DNA from: Muriicola sp041358175
Lineage (GTDB): Bacteria; Bacteroidota; Bacteroidia; Flavobacteriales; Flavobacteriaceae
Direction: 5' to 3'
NCBI RefSeq assembly: GCF_041358175.1
Contig: NZ_JBGKBE010000004.1
Coordinates: forward strand, 124,001-188,000
DNA: 64,000 nucleotides
Both the position numbers and the translations under genes were made by a program. Positions 34,393 through 43,800 of this stretch are shown here, piece after piece. Numbering within the stretch: the first letter of the stretch is position 1; every line of letters starts with the position of its first letter. A model generated the notes under the pieces. The model was not told the origin of the DNA and searched no databases. It worked only from the letters and a program-made list of their open reading frames with translations.

Positions 34393-36687
34393 TTAAAATC
34401 TAACTAACAGACCGCCACCCCAGCCATAACGATTATTGTAATTTCCTTGTATGGAAAAGTTTCTGGAAACGATGTATGCGAGCCCTACCAGCCATTGGGT
34501 TTCACTTTCAAAAGATTTATTGTTTTGCAAATCATTAACCCAACCAAAATCCGCTCTGTACTCATATTCTCCCTCCAAAAAAAATCTTGGAAAAATCAAT
34601 AGTTCTCTATCCAAACGCATTCTTGGGCGCAGTTGATGGTCCATACTAACATCTACATTAAATCTGTAAGGCGTAAAGTATTTAATCCCAACCAATCCAA
34701 CGGTATTAAATGTATCGTAAGAATCCGGTGTTGAAGTTTCGGTATTTACCCCTGCATACACGCGTACCCAATCATTAAGGTATCGATTATAGTTCACCTC
34801 TATCTCGGCATTTTGGTTATAATCAAACTCGGCACGTAGTCCAAATTCATTTCGGATGTTGCTCGAAATCAAAAAAAGCTCATTAAAATTTGAACCTATG
34901 CGCCCAGCTCCCCAAGAATAATAGTGGTCTGTCTCGTCAATTAGTTTTTGAACTGGATAATCCTTCATTCTTTCATCCCTTGGTGTATCATAACTAAATA
35001 CGCGTGCCATACCACCCATCATATGATATAATACGTGACAATGAAAGAACCAGTCACCATATTCTTCGTTATAAAATTCGATGACCACTTTTTGCATCGG
35101 TGGTACATTAACAGTATGTTTTAAGGGCGAACGTTCCCCGTTTTCGTTGATTACCCTAAAGTAATGTCCGTGTAAATGCATTGGATGGTGCATCATAGTA
35201 AGGTTGTTCAAGGTAATTCTTGTGACCTCTCCACTTTTGATTTTTATTTTATCGGTTTCTGATAAGGGCACGCCATTCATACTCCAAACATAGCGTTGCA
35301 TATTTCCTGTCAGATTAAGCAAAATGTCATTAACAGGTAAATCTGCTTCATATGTGTTTTTTTCTTTTGCCTTTAAAAAATCATAGTTGAAATAGGTTTT
35401 ACGAGTACTGTAATCAAATGAAGTGGAGTCTTTTTGCTTCATTGGTCCAATATGGTTCATATGGTCATCCATATTCATTTTATCACTCATTGCACCATCC
35501 TTCATCGACATGTTGTGGTTCATATTCATTTGTCCATCTTTCATATCCATCTTCATTCCGTATTTCTGCATTAAAACCTCGGGTGTATTTTTCTTTTTGT
35601 TGCCTACCATAGAAGGGGCGCCCATTTTCATATCCATTTTGGCCATCTGTTTCATCATTACCACTTTGTCAGGCCTGTCAATGCTTTTAGCAGGATAAAG
35701 CGTTCCTTTACCTAAACGTAACGAGGTATGGCCAGAGCCATCTTGTGCCGTAGCAGTAATTTCTAAAGTGCCTTCAGGGATGGTAACGATTACATCGTAG
35801 GTTTCGGCTATACCAAATAAAAATCGGCTTTTAGAGACAGGTTGCACATCAATACCGTCACTTGAAACGACTATTGGGTTACCTCCACCAAATTCCATCC
35901 AATAATAGGTTGATGCCGAAGCATTGATAAATCGAAGCCGTACCTCTTCACCTGGCTTAAAATCTGGATATTCTGCAAGGTTTTTACCATTGGTCAAAAA
36001 TGCAGGATAGTAGATATCTGCAATATCTGCGCCCTCCATACGGTCTCGCCAAAATTTGAACTGTGCTCCCAGAGCACCTTCTTTAATTACCCTACTCAAC
36101 GGTACTGCTGTACCCTTTTTAACTTGATACCACTCGTTACCCCTTTTTAGGTTACGCAGTACGTTCATAGGTTTTTCATTGGTCCAATCAGACAACACCA
36201 CGACCAAATCTTTATCATAATCCAATATTTTCTCTTTAGGTTGAATGATAATGGAACCATATACACCCTTTTGCTCCTGTAACATGGTATGTGAATGATA
36301 CCAGTAGGTACCGGACTGATTGATTGGGATTCTGTATTGGAATGTCTCACCTGGTTCAATAGGTGGTGTTGTTAAATAAGGAACACCGTCGTAGAAATTT
36401 GGAAGTATCAATCCATGCCAATGCACTGATGTTTCCACATCCATTTCATTAGTCACATTGATTATGGCAAGGTCTCCCTCGGTAAATTCCAAGACTGGTC
36501 CAGGAATTTGGCCGTTTATGGTCATAGCCTTGGCAGTTACACCACCAAGAGTCAATTTATTTTTTGCGATAGTAAGCTCATATTCCTTAACGGGTCGTCC
36601 TTCTTCTTTCCTGTCATCACCGTTTGTCCCGACTTGGGCAAATGTGATTGAGGTAAATAGTAGTATGATAATATTTAATATTCTCAT
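34393..36687 (-). CDS. Multicopper oxidase (CopA/PcoA type) fused to a CopB-like barrel
   Basis: The 764-residue protein has a signal peptide and three cupredoxin domains. Copper ligands are HWHG (about 93-96), HSH (WYHSHTM, about 135), HPMHLHGH and the type 1 site HCHVLYHMMGGM (about 550). A Met/Asp-rich insert (about residues 355-430, KMDMKDGQMNMNHNMSMKDG) resembles the Met-rich region of CopA/PcoA. After about residue 590, about 170 residues form alternating amphipathic strands (IGSNFNELFLISSNIRNEFG) that end in F, like the outer-membrane CopB/PcoB. It probably oxidises Cu(I) to Cu(II) in the periplasm, held at the outer membrane by its C-terminal domain. Confidence 0.9.
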   Translation of the reverse strand: MRILNIIILLFTSITFAQVGTNGDDRKEEGRPVKEYELTIAKNKLTLGGVTAKAMTINGQIPGPVLEFTEGDLAIINVTNEMDVETSVHWHGLILPNFYDGVPYLTTPPIEPGETFQYRIPINQSGTYWYHSHTMLQEQKGVYGSIIIQPKEKILDYDKDLVVVLSDWTNEKPMNVLRNLKRGNEWYQVKKGTAVPLSRVIKEGALGAQFKFWRDRMEGADIADIYYPAFLTNGKNLAEYPDFKPGEEVRLRFINASASTYYWMEFGGGNPIVVSSDGIDVQPVSKSRFLFGIAETYDVIVTIPEGTLEITATAQDGSGHTSLRLGKGTLYPAKSIDRPDKVVMMKQMAKMDMKMGAPSMVGNKKKNTPEVLMQKYGMKMDMKDGQMNMNHNMSMKDGAMSDKMNMDDHMNHIGPMKQKDSTSFDYSTRKTYFNYDFLKAKEKNTYEADLPVNDILLNLTGNMQRYVWSMNGVPLSETDKIKIKSGEVTRITLNNLTMMHHPMHLHGHYFRVINENGERSPLKHTVNVPPMQKVVIEFYNEEYGDWFFHCHVLYHMMGGMARVFSYDTPRDERMKDYPVQKLIDETDHYYSWGAGRIGSNFNELFLISSNIRNEFGLRAEFDYNQNAEIEVNYNRYLNDWVRVYAGVNTETSTPDSYDTFNTVGLVGIKYFTPYRFNVDVSMDHQLRPRMRLDRELLIFPRFFLEGEYEYRADFGWVNDLQNNKSFESETQWLVGLAYIVSRNFSIQGNYNNRYGWGGGLLVRF

Positions 36688-36815
36688 TGTTATTGTGTAT
36701 ATTTTGTATTAATCGTTCGGTCTCAAATTACGCTTTACCAAGTTTGTTCGTTGACCACATCGGTTTATACTTGTGCTTATACCGTTTAGAATGGATAGTG
36801 GCCTTCAATTAAGAA

Positions 36816-36825
36816 ATTGTACAAT
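36816..36825. promoter_or_regulatory. Candidate operator ATTGTACAAT
   Basis: A perfect 10-bp palindrome about 130 bp upstream of the multicopper oxidase gene. The same core occurs at 26361-26370. A metal-responsive regulator such as the CxxC-AraC proteins might bind both. Confidence 0.4.
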
Positions 36826-36937
36826 CAATTTTGGAACAAATCAATTTTAGGTATTCAATCGTCATTCAACTCTTTTTTTCCATCTTCTTCCATTCTATAA
36901 GGCACACAGATTGCTTTTAATCTTTCTCAGTAAAATG

Positions 36938-37117
36938 TCAGCCACTGTCGGGATCGCCCTGATTCGCAGATCTTCCAATTCCTGTATCGGTGGGCCTATC
37001 CCCATCATAAGCCTTTCCCCTTCGATAGTGGTTTAACCAACTCTTTCGTCTTCCCACTATCAATGATAGTGCGAATACCAAAATACCTATGCCCAATGCC
37101 CACAAGTACATATCCAT
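36938..37117 (-). CDS. Small membrane protein (59 aa), unknown
   Basis: One N-terminal helix (YLWALGIGILVFALSLIVG) is followed by a basic turn (RRKSWLNHYRRGK) and a polar tail. The ATG at 37117 is preferred to the GTG at 37120. No family is recognised. It lies between the YHS-like lipoprotein and the oxidase gene on the same strand. Confidence 0.5.
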   Translation of the reverse strand: MDMYLWALGIGILVFALSLIVGRRKSWLNHYRRGKAYDGDRPTDTGIGRSANQGDPDSG

Positions 37118-37237
37118 CACTTCAATATTTATTTTCTTCTAAAGTCATTTTGAAATCAACTTTATTATCATTTTTTTGCAAGTTTAACTAAGCAAGTAAT
37201 CGAGATAACATTTATCCATTTGTTATATAGAGTTGCC

Positions 37238-37693
37238 TTAATGCGTCATTCGATTGCGCTTCTTGAACTTTAAAAAACTCTCCTCTGACTCAAAGTAGGC
37301 CACTTTGCCGTCGACTGCCATTACTACGATGAACGCTTCGGTCTTATCGACCTTTTGATTGCTAAATGGGTCGATGCCCGTTCTTGCTTGTTCATTTTCG
37401 TTCAAGGTCTTAACACACATTTGGCAACAGCCATAATAGGTCTTCCCGTTGACGGGAACCGGCATCTGCAACTTGCCCATATAGGCATCGTTTACCATAC
37501 AAACCAGTTCATTGGGCACTTGGGAGCCTACCTGATAATTTTTGGTAATCTCCATCTTAGGTTGCACCTCTTCCACCTTGATCTCGGCCCTTGCCGGCAT
37601 TGGGGCCTCAGTAATCTTTGTTTTCTTAGCCTCAGTTTTACAGCCCATTAGGGCAAAGCCCGCAAATACAATAACAATTACATGTTTTATCAT
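37238..37693 (-). CDS. YHS/TRASH-like metal-binding lipoprotein
   Basis: The 151-residue lipoprotein (lipobox ALMGC, Cys about 18) has a Cys/Met motif near residues 64-93: VCMVNDAYMG then KTYYGCCQMC. This resembles the YHS/TRASH metal-binding fold, with Cys and Met side chains suited to Cu(I). The C-terminal half is a beta-rich domain (KTEAFIVVMAVDGKVAYFES). It is in the same direction as, and 23 bp after, the CusB gene and may hand metal to the pump. Confidence 0.75.
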   Translation of the reverse strand: MIKHVIVIVFAGFALMGCKTEAKKTKITEAPMPARAEIKVEEVQPKMEITKNYQVGSQVPNELVCMVNDAYMGKLQMPVPVNGKTYYGCCQMCVKTLNENEQARTGIDPFSNQKVDKTEAFIVVMAVDGKVAYFESEESFLKFKKRNRMTH

Positions 37694-37716
37694 GACTTTT
37701 GGTTTATGTTAAAAAC

Positions 37717-39579
37717 TTATTGATCTATGGTCGATTCCGTTGTGCCACAGGTCAACATCTTACTCCCCATGTAGGGGTTTTTTATCTTTTCGTTCAAACT
37801 AAGCCAATAGGCGCCTTTGTTATTGTCGGCCATTGGGCAGAAATTCTCATAAACCTTTTGGTTGACCCCGAACAGCCTGACACCTTTTGATAAATGTGCC
37901 GATAAGTGTTTAAAATGTCCTCTTTGTTTTTCAATATCCGATGTTTCGCTAATTGATTCCGAAGAACTTTTTACTTCATTAGAGATTGTCATCCAATGAT
38001 TGTGAGCTTCATCATCGGTCAATAATTTCATATCGACTTTCTTCAGGGAAGTCAAGAGTCCGTTGGCCTGCTTTTTCGCCATATCCTCATCATCCTCTGC
38101 AAGGGCATTCTTAAGGCTTATATAGGTATCGAACACCTTTGCCAATTGCTCCTTAAATGTTCCGGAGACCTTTAGGCGCTTTTCCATAGCCGTATGGTCC
38201 GTTTCGGCCTCCATTTTGGAATGGTCCAAAGTGTTATCATCTGTCATGGCTCCCTTCTTGTCAACTCCATCACCCATATCCATTCCCCCATGGTTATGTC
38301 CGGTCATTACGACTCCACCCTCGGGATTCATCATACTTTTTTGGCCAACCAACTGGGCAGAAGCATCAATTCTAAAGACCCCGTTGGTGGCAACTACTTC
38401 ACCTGCTTCCAATCCGGATTCAACGATATAATAATCGCCCATGTCCGCCCCCAGTTCAATTTCCCTGAATAAGAACGATATGGTTCTTTCATGGGGTACC
38501 TTAACATATACAACGGCGCGTTTACCGGTCCAGAGTACCGCCGATTTTGGTATAATTATAGCGTCTTTAACATCCGACATCTCTGCCGCTATAAGACCAT
38601 TGGCATACATTTCGGGCAATAATTTATTATTAGGGTTTTTTACTTCTACCCTTACTTTGGCTACTCGGGTGCTGGAAGAAACAAAGGGGTCGACATAGGT
38701 GACTTTTCCAGTAAAGGTTTTTCCGGGGAGTGCCTGTATCGTGAAAGTTACCTTGTCATTGATGTCGATCCAAGGAATATCAGATTCATAGGCTTCGAAC
38801 ATAACCCAGACCGTACTCAAGTTGGCAATCTCGAACAGCGTCTGTCCTTCCATGATGTAATTTCCCAGTTCGACGTTTCTTTGCATGACGTAACCTGAAT
38901 GGTCGGACAAAATATCTATCTGCTCCTGAACCTTTCCGGATTTTTCAATGGCCTCGATTTGGGCATCCGACAGCTTCCAAAGCTTCAGTTTGTTTCTTGA
39001 AGCCTTATAAAGTTGGGGATACACATCCTTGGATTTTATGGTCTCAAAGAGTTCTTTTTGTGCGGAGATCAGTTCTGGGGAATAAATGCGTACTATCTTT
39101 TGACCCGCATATACTTTTTCCCCTGTAAAGTTCAAGTATAAACGCTCTATCCTGCCAGGAATATGTGATACTTGGGAAAATAAAAGTCGCTCGTCCGGTT
39201 TTACCCGGCCCAATAAATGAATCTCTTTTGCAGCATCGGACTCTTTAACGACCGTGGTCTGTATGTTCGCCAATTGTATGGCTTCTTCCGTCATCACAAT
39301 TTCATTGGACGCAATACTTTCAGAAGAACTGTTGGATCCTTCTTCTAATGGAATCAGTTCCATACCGCAAATGGGGCAATTACCGGGTTTTTCCATTTTA
39401 ATCTGTGGATGCATGGAGCAGGTCCATACTTGAGTCTCCGGATCCTGGACATATTCATGTTCGCCATCTTTATGGGAACCCTCGGAACCTCCTCCCGAAA
39501 AAATATTCCCTATAAGTATACCAACAATCAGAATGCCGGCAGCGATTATATAATTTTTGTATTTCTGAATGTATTTCAT
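37717..39579 (-). CDS. cusB: CusB-type RND adaptor with N-terminal metal domain and C-terminal DUF3347
   Basis: The 620-residue protein is the periplasmic adaptor linking CusA to the TolC-like channel. Order: membrane anchor (IIAAGILIVGILIGNIF), a heavy-metal-binding domain (CSMHPQIKMEKPGNCPICGMEL, about residues 54-76), barrel-sandwich and beta-barrel adaptor domains (HIPGRIERLYLNFTGEKV), a His/Met/Asp-rich linker (GHNHGGMDMGDGVD) and a DUF3347 domain at the end (ENFCPMADNNKGAYWLSL, NPYMGSKMLTCG). The last domain is not part of E. coli CusB. Genes cusA-tolC-cusB are in this order on one transcript. Confidence 0.92.
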   Translation of the reverse strand: MKYIQKYKNYIIAAGILIVGILIGNIFSGGGSEGSHKDGEHEYVQDPETQVWTCSMHPQIKMEKPGNCPICGMELIPLEEGSNSSSESIASNEIVMTEEAIQLANIQTTVVKESDAAKEIHLLGRVKPDERLLFSQVSHIPGRIERLYLNFTGEKVYAGQKIVRIYSPELISAQKELFETIKSKDVYPQLYKASRNKLKLWKLSDAQIEAIEKSGKVQEQIDILSDHSGYVMQRNVELGNYIMEGQTLFEIANLSTVWVMFEAYESDIPWIDINDKVTFTIQALPGKTFTGKVTYVDPFVSSSTRVAKVRVEVKNPNNKLLPEMYANGLIAAEMSDVKDAIIIPKSAVLWTGKRAVVYVKVPHERTISFLFREIELGADMGDYYIVESGLEAGEVVATNGVFRIDASAQLVGQKSMMNPEGGVVMTGHNHGGMDMGDGVDKKGAMTDDNTLDHSKMEAETDHTAMEKRLKVSGTFKEQLAKVFDTYISLKNALAEDDEDMAKKQANGLLTSLKKVDMKLLTDDEAHNHWMTISNEVKSSSESISETSDIEKQRGHFKHLSAHLSKGVRLFGVNQKVYENFCPMADNNKGAYWLSLNEKIKNPYMGSKMLTCGTTESTIDQ

Positions 39580-39597
39580 GTCCTGTTTTTTTAGCGT

Positions 39598-40863
39598 TTA
39601 ATTTCCTAGTAAGTAATTTATGAATGCCACTGCGGCATTTTTATCCGTCAATGCCTTTTGATAGGCCAGTTCATATTGCAACAATTGCCTTTCTATTCGT
39701 AGGACCTCTTCAAAATCCTCGGAATCCGTGGAATAGGAAGTAATGAGTATGTCCAATACCTTTTTGGCGATTTTCGATTGCCTATTGTTCAAGGCTATTC
39801 TTCGGTCTCCGTCGTTGAAGTCCTTGGAGGTGTTCTCGTAAATGGTATTGAGACTGTTTTTTTTGTCTTCCTTTCTTAAGGTCTCACCTTCCTGTAAATA
39901 TTGAGCTTCATTGACCATGGCCTTGTACTTTTTACGGTACAGGGGTATGGAAATGCCGACTGACGGGAACAAAAAGGCATCTTGCCCATTGTCCGTGGCC
40001 GTTGACAAGGGGTTTTCACCAACAATGGTGTAGCTCAATCCTACATTGAATTTGGGCAAACCCTCTTTTTTTGCCACTACCTCTTGATTTACAAAGGCGT
40101 TCATCCGGTGTTCAATAGCCTTCAATTGGTGATTGGACGCATAAATCTCATCAATGATATCCAATTGGCCCTCAGGCAGCTCTTCTTGCCACAAGGTGGC
40201 CGGTACGGCTATCGCTGCGTGTTCATCCGTATTCAACAAATTATTGAATTTTACCTGTAAAGCGTACTTCGTATCTTGGAACAGGGCCAATTGGTTCTCA
40301 AGGTCGTTCAATTCCAGTTCTACCCTGAGCTCATCCACAACAGAAGCGTTTCCCGCCTCTATTTTCACCAAGGATAAATTCTTGAAGATCCTGAGGATTT
40401 CCATGTTCTCCTGAGTGATCTCAATGGCCTTTTCGATAAAATAATAATTATAGTAGGCTGTCCTGACCTCAAAGAAGAGATTGGATTTTGTGTTCTCAAA
40501 ATCCTCATATTTGGCGTTGGCTAATTCCGTGGTCACATCCTCCCTGGCGCCCAATAGGCCAAACCATGGAAAACTTTGTGCCAGGTTGAAACGCCATTCC
40601 TGGGGACCGACCCTTGTTTCTACCGGTTGTATGAAATAGCCAAATGCTATACTTGGATCGGGCAAGGCTCCCACTTGGGGCACTTTCTCCATCGCGGCCA
40701 TATAGTCATTGAACTTTGCCTTTAGTCCGGGGTTGTTCTCGGCCGCAAATTTTAGATACCCATCAAGGTCAGCCTGACCAAAAAGGTGGGATCCCATCAT
40801 TAATACGAATACCAAGAAAACAATAGTATCCCTTTTTGAAAATATCTTCGTTACGCTAAGCAT
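39598..40863 (-). CDS. cusC: TolC-family outer-membrane efflux channel (CusC-like)
   Basis: The 421-residue protein has a signal peptide (about residues 1-30) and two repeats of outer-membrane efflux protein structure: long helical stretches such as AAENNPGLKAKFNDYMAAMEKVPQ and the second-half FEEVLRIERQLLQYELAYQKAL. It is the outer-membrane duct of the tripartite metal pump. Its start overlaps the cusA stop by 8 bp and it ends 18 bp before cusB. Confidence 0.9.
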   Translation of the reverse strand: MLSVTKIFSKRDTIVFLVFVLMMGSHLFGQADLDGYLKFAAENNPGLKAKFNDYMAAMEKVPQVGALPDPSIAFGYFIQPVETRVGPQEWRFNLAQSFPWFGLLGAREDVTTELANAKYEDFENTKSNLFFEVRTAYYNYYFIEKAIEITQENMEILRIFKNLSLVKIEAGNASVVDELRVELELNDLENQLALFQDTKYALQVKFNNLLNTDEHAAIAVPATLWQEELPEGQLDIIDEIYASNHQLKAIEHRMNAFVNQEVVAKKEGLPKFNVGLSYTIVGENPLSTATDNGQDAFLFPSVGISIPLYRKKYKAMVNEAQYLQEGETLRKEDKKNSLNTIYENTSKDFNDGDRRIALNNRQSKIAKKVLDILITSYSTDSEDFEEVLRIERQLLQYELAYQKALTDKNAAVAFINYLLGN

Positions 40864-43800
40864 CGATTTCTTTTAATTGTTTTTTTAATTTTTTCTCTTT
40901 CCACATACTGTACAATACCGGTACAACGAACATGGTCATTACCTGCAATAACATGCCGCCGAAGGTCGGAATGGCCATAGGGATAACCACGTCGGAACCT
41001 TTACCGGTAGCCGTAAGTACAGGGATCAGGGCAATAATTGCCGTGGCCGCCGTCATCATTGCCGGACGGACTCTTTTGGAACCAGCGTGCAGAACGGAAG
41101 TCCTTATTTCCTGTATGGTTTTGGGCTTCTCCTTTTCAAAGGTCTGCATCAGATAGGTACCCATAATGACACCATCATCGGTAGCGATGCCAAATAGTGC
41201 TATAAAACCGACCCAAACGGCAACGCTCAGATTTATGGTGTGAAGCTGGAACAGGTTCCGCATATCCACCCCGGCAATACCGAAGTTCAAGAACCAATCC
41301 TGACCGTATAGCCAAATCATGATAAAACCACCTGCAAAAGCCACAAATATCCCCGTAAACACCATTAAGGCCGGGGTTATGGATTTAAACTGGAAATACA
41401 ATATCAATAAGATAACAATCAATGAAATAGGCACTACGATCATTAACCGTTTTGAGGCCCTTATCTGATTTTCATAGTTACCCGTAAAACGATAAGTTAC
41501 CCCGGCAGGCAATTGGAACTCTCCACTTTCCATTTTTGCTTCGATCAGGGCCTGGGCATCCTCGACCACATTGGTTTCCGCATACCCGTCTTTCATATCG
41601 AATATAACATAGCCCGTTAAAAAGGTGTCCTCACTTTTAATAACCTGAGGTCCTCGTACGTATTCTATATCCGCTAATTCTCCCAGTTCAACCTGAACAC
41701 CTGCAGGTGTGGGGATCAGAATTTTCTTTAAGTCGTCCGGATTGTCCCTAAACTCACGAGCATAGCGAACCCTAACGGGGAACCGCTCCCTACCCTCTAC
41801 GGTAGTGGACAATTGTCTACCTCCGATGGCCACGGACAGTTGCATTTGCATGTCTTTGATTGTCAATCCATATCGCGACATCGCCCGTCTGTTCAACTTC
41901 ATTTCCAAATAAGGTTTGCCAACGACCCTATCGGCAAAAACCGTTTGTGGATTTACACTGGGGACTTCCTTTAAGATATTCTCCAGTTCAAAACCTACTT
42001 TTTCGATAACCTCCAAAGTAGGTCCAAATACCTTAATGCCCATCGGTGCCCGCATGCCTGTTGACAGCATGATCAATCTCGTTTGGATGGGCTGGAGTTT
42101 AGGTGCCGACGTAAGCCCGGGAAATTTGGAATGCTCCACAATTTCGTTCCAGATGTCGTCTGGCTTCTTGATCTTTTCCCGCCATTGCCTGAAATTTTCT
42201 CCATCCTCATCTTCAATGAGTTGTTCAACACCAATTCTTCTGAATTCATCTTCCCCGTATTTATAGGTGGAACCATCTTTCAGGACAAAGGCTTCATCAT
42301 CGTTTACCTTAAAGCGCATACGATGGCCATCCTCGTCCAAAATGTATTCAGGTAGATAGTTGATGGTGTTTTCGTACATGGAGGTGGGTGCAGGGTCCAA
42401 TGCAGAATTTACACGACCCCATTTGCCCACGGCAGATGCGATTTCCGGTATGGAGTTCAAATGTTTGTCAACTGTTGCAATGACCTCCATATTTTCGGTA
42501 ATACTGGAGTGTGGCATGGTGGTCGGCATTAATAGGAAAGAACCCTCGTCAAGTGCCGGCATAAACTCTTTGCCCAGTCCAGGGAATGTTTCGTCCAATT
42601 TATTCCAAACAACATTATTTTTGGCAAATTCAGGCATAAAACCAAGGATTTGCCCAAACCCTAACCAAATGTTCATCCCCAGGAAAACGACCAAAATGGG
42701 GATAAACAAAAACTTCCATTTATTGTTCAAACACCAGATCAATATTCCTTTATAGAAATGCACTATTGCCATTAGTGCCCCCAGTACCAATCCTATTACG
42801 AAGACCACAAATATGAAGTTGACAAATGTTGAGTTTGCGACACCCAAAGGCATCCATTCGATGGTCAATAGGTACACCAAAACAATGATGGCTATGGCAA
42901 TATTTATGTAATTGGCCAGTTTTTCGGAATAGGGTAATCTGACTTTCCCTTTAAACCCGTTCCAGTTCGGGACTTGGGTAAGCAAATTATTTATACCGAC
43001 CGCAATAAGGGCTATTGAAAGGAAACTGCTGTATGCAATAAGGGAAACAAGCCCAAAACCGATTAAGATGGCATTGAATATTCTGCTTGTTCTCTTTGTA
43101 TCTAGTCTAATCGAAAACAGAACTTTTGCCATAGCGGGTATGAACATGATTCCAATGAACAATGCTGACACCAAGGCGAAGGTTTTAGTCCATGCCAAGG
43201 GACTGAACAATTTTCCCTCCGCGGCCTGCATCGCAAAGACCGGCAAAAAACTCACGACCGTAGTTGCGAGCGCCGTAATTACCGCCGTTGCTACCTCCAC
43301 GGTGGCCACATAGATAATTTGAACCAACCTCTTGCCCTTGGCTCCGTGGTTTTCAGGCATTTCTAAATGCCTGACTATATTCTCGGTAAAGACTATTCCG
43401 ACATCGATCATTACACCAATCGCAATGGCTATACCAGAAAGAGCCACAATATTGGCGTCCACATTAAAATATTTCATCAGGATAAACGTCATCAATACGC
43501 CCACGGGCAATATACTGGAAATCAATACTGATGCCCTGAGATTAAGTACCAGTACGATCACCACCAGAATACTAATCAATATTTCATGGGAAAGGGCCAA
43601 TTCCAAAGTTCCCAGAGTTTCTTGGATCAGCCCCGATCGATCATAAAAGGGAACTATGGTTATTTTTGAAACCGTACCATCCGCCAGGGTTTTTGATGGC
43701 AGACCGGGAGCTACCTCTTCGATTTTATCCTTAAGGTTGTGGATTACCTCCTGGGGGTTTGCCCCATATCTGGCAACAACGACCCCACCTACTGCCTCGA

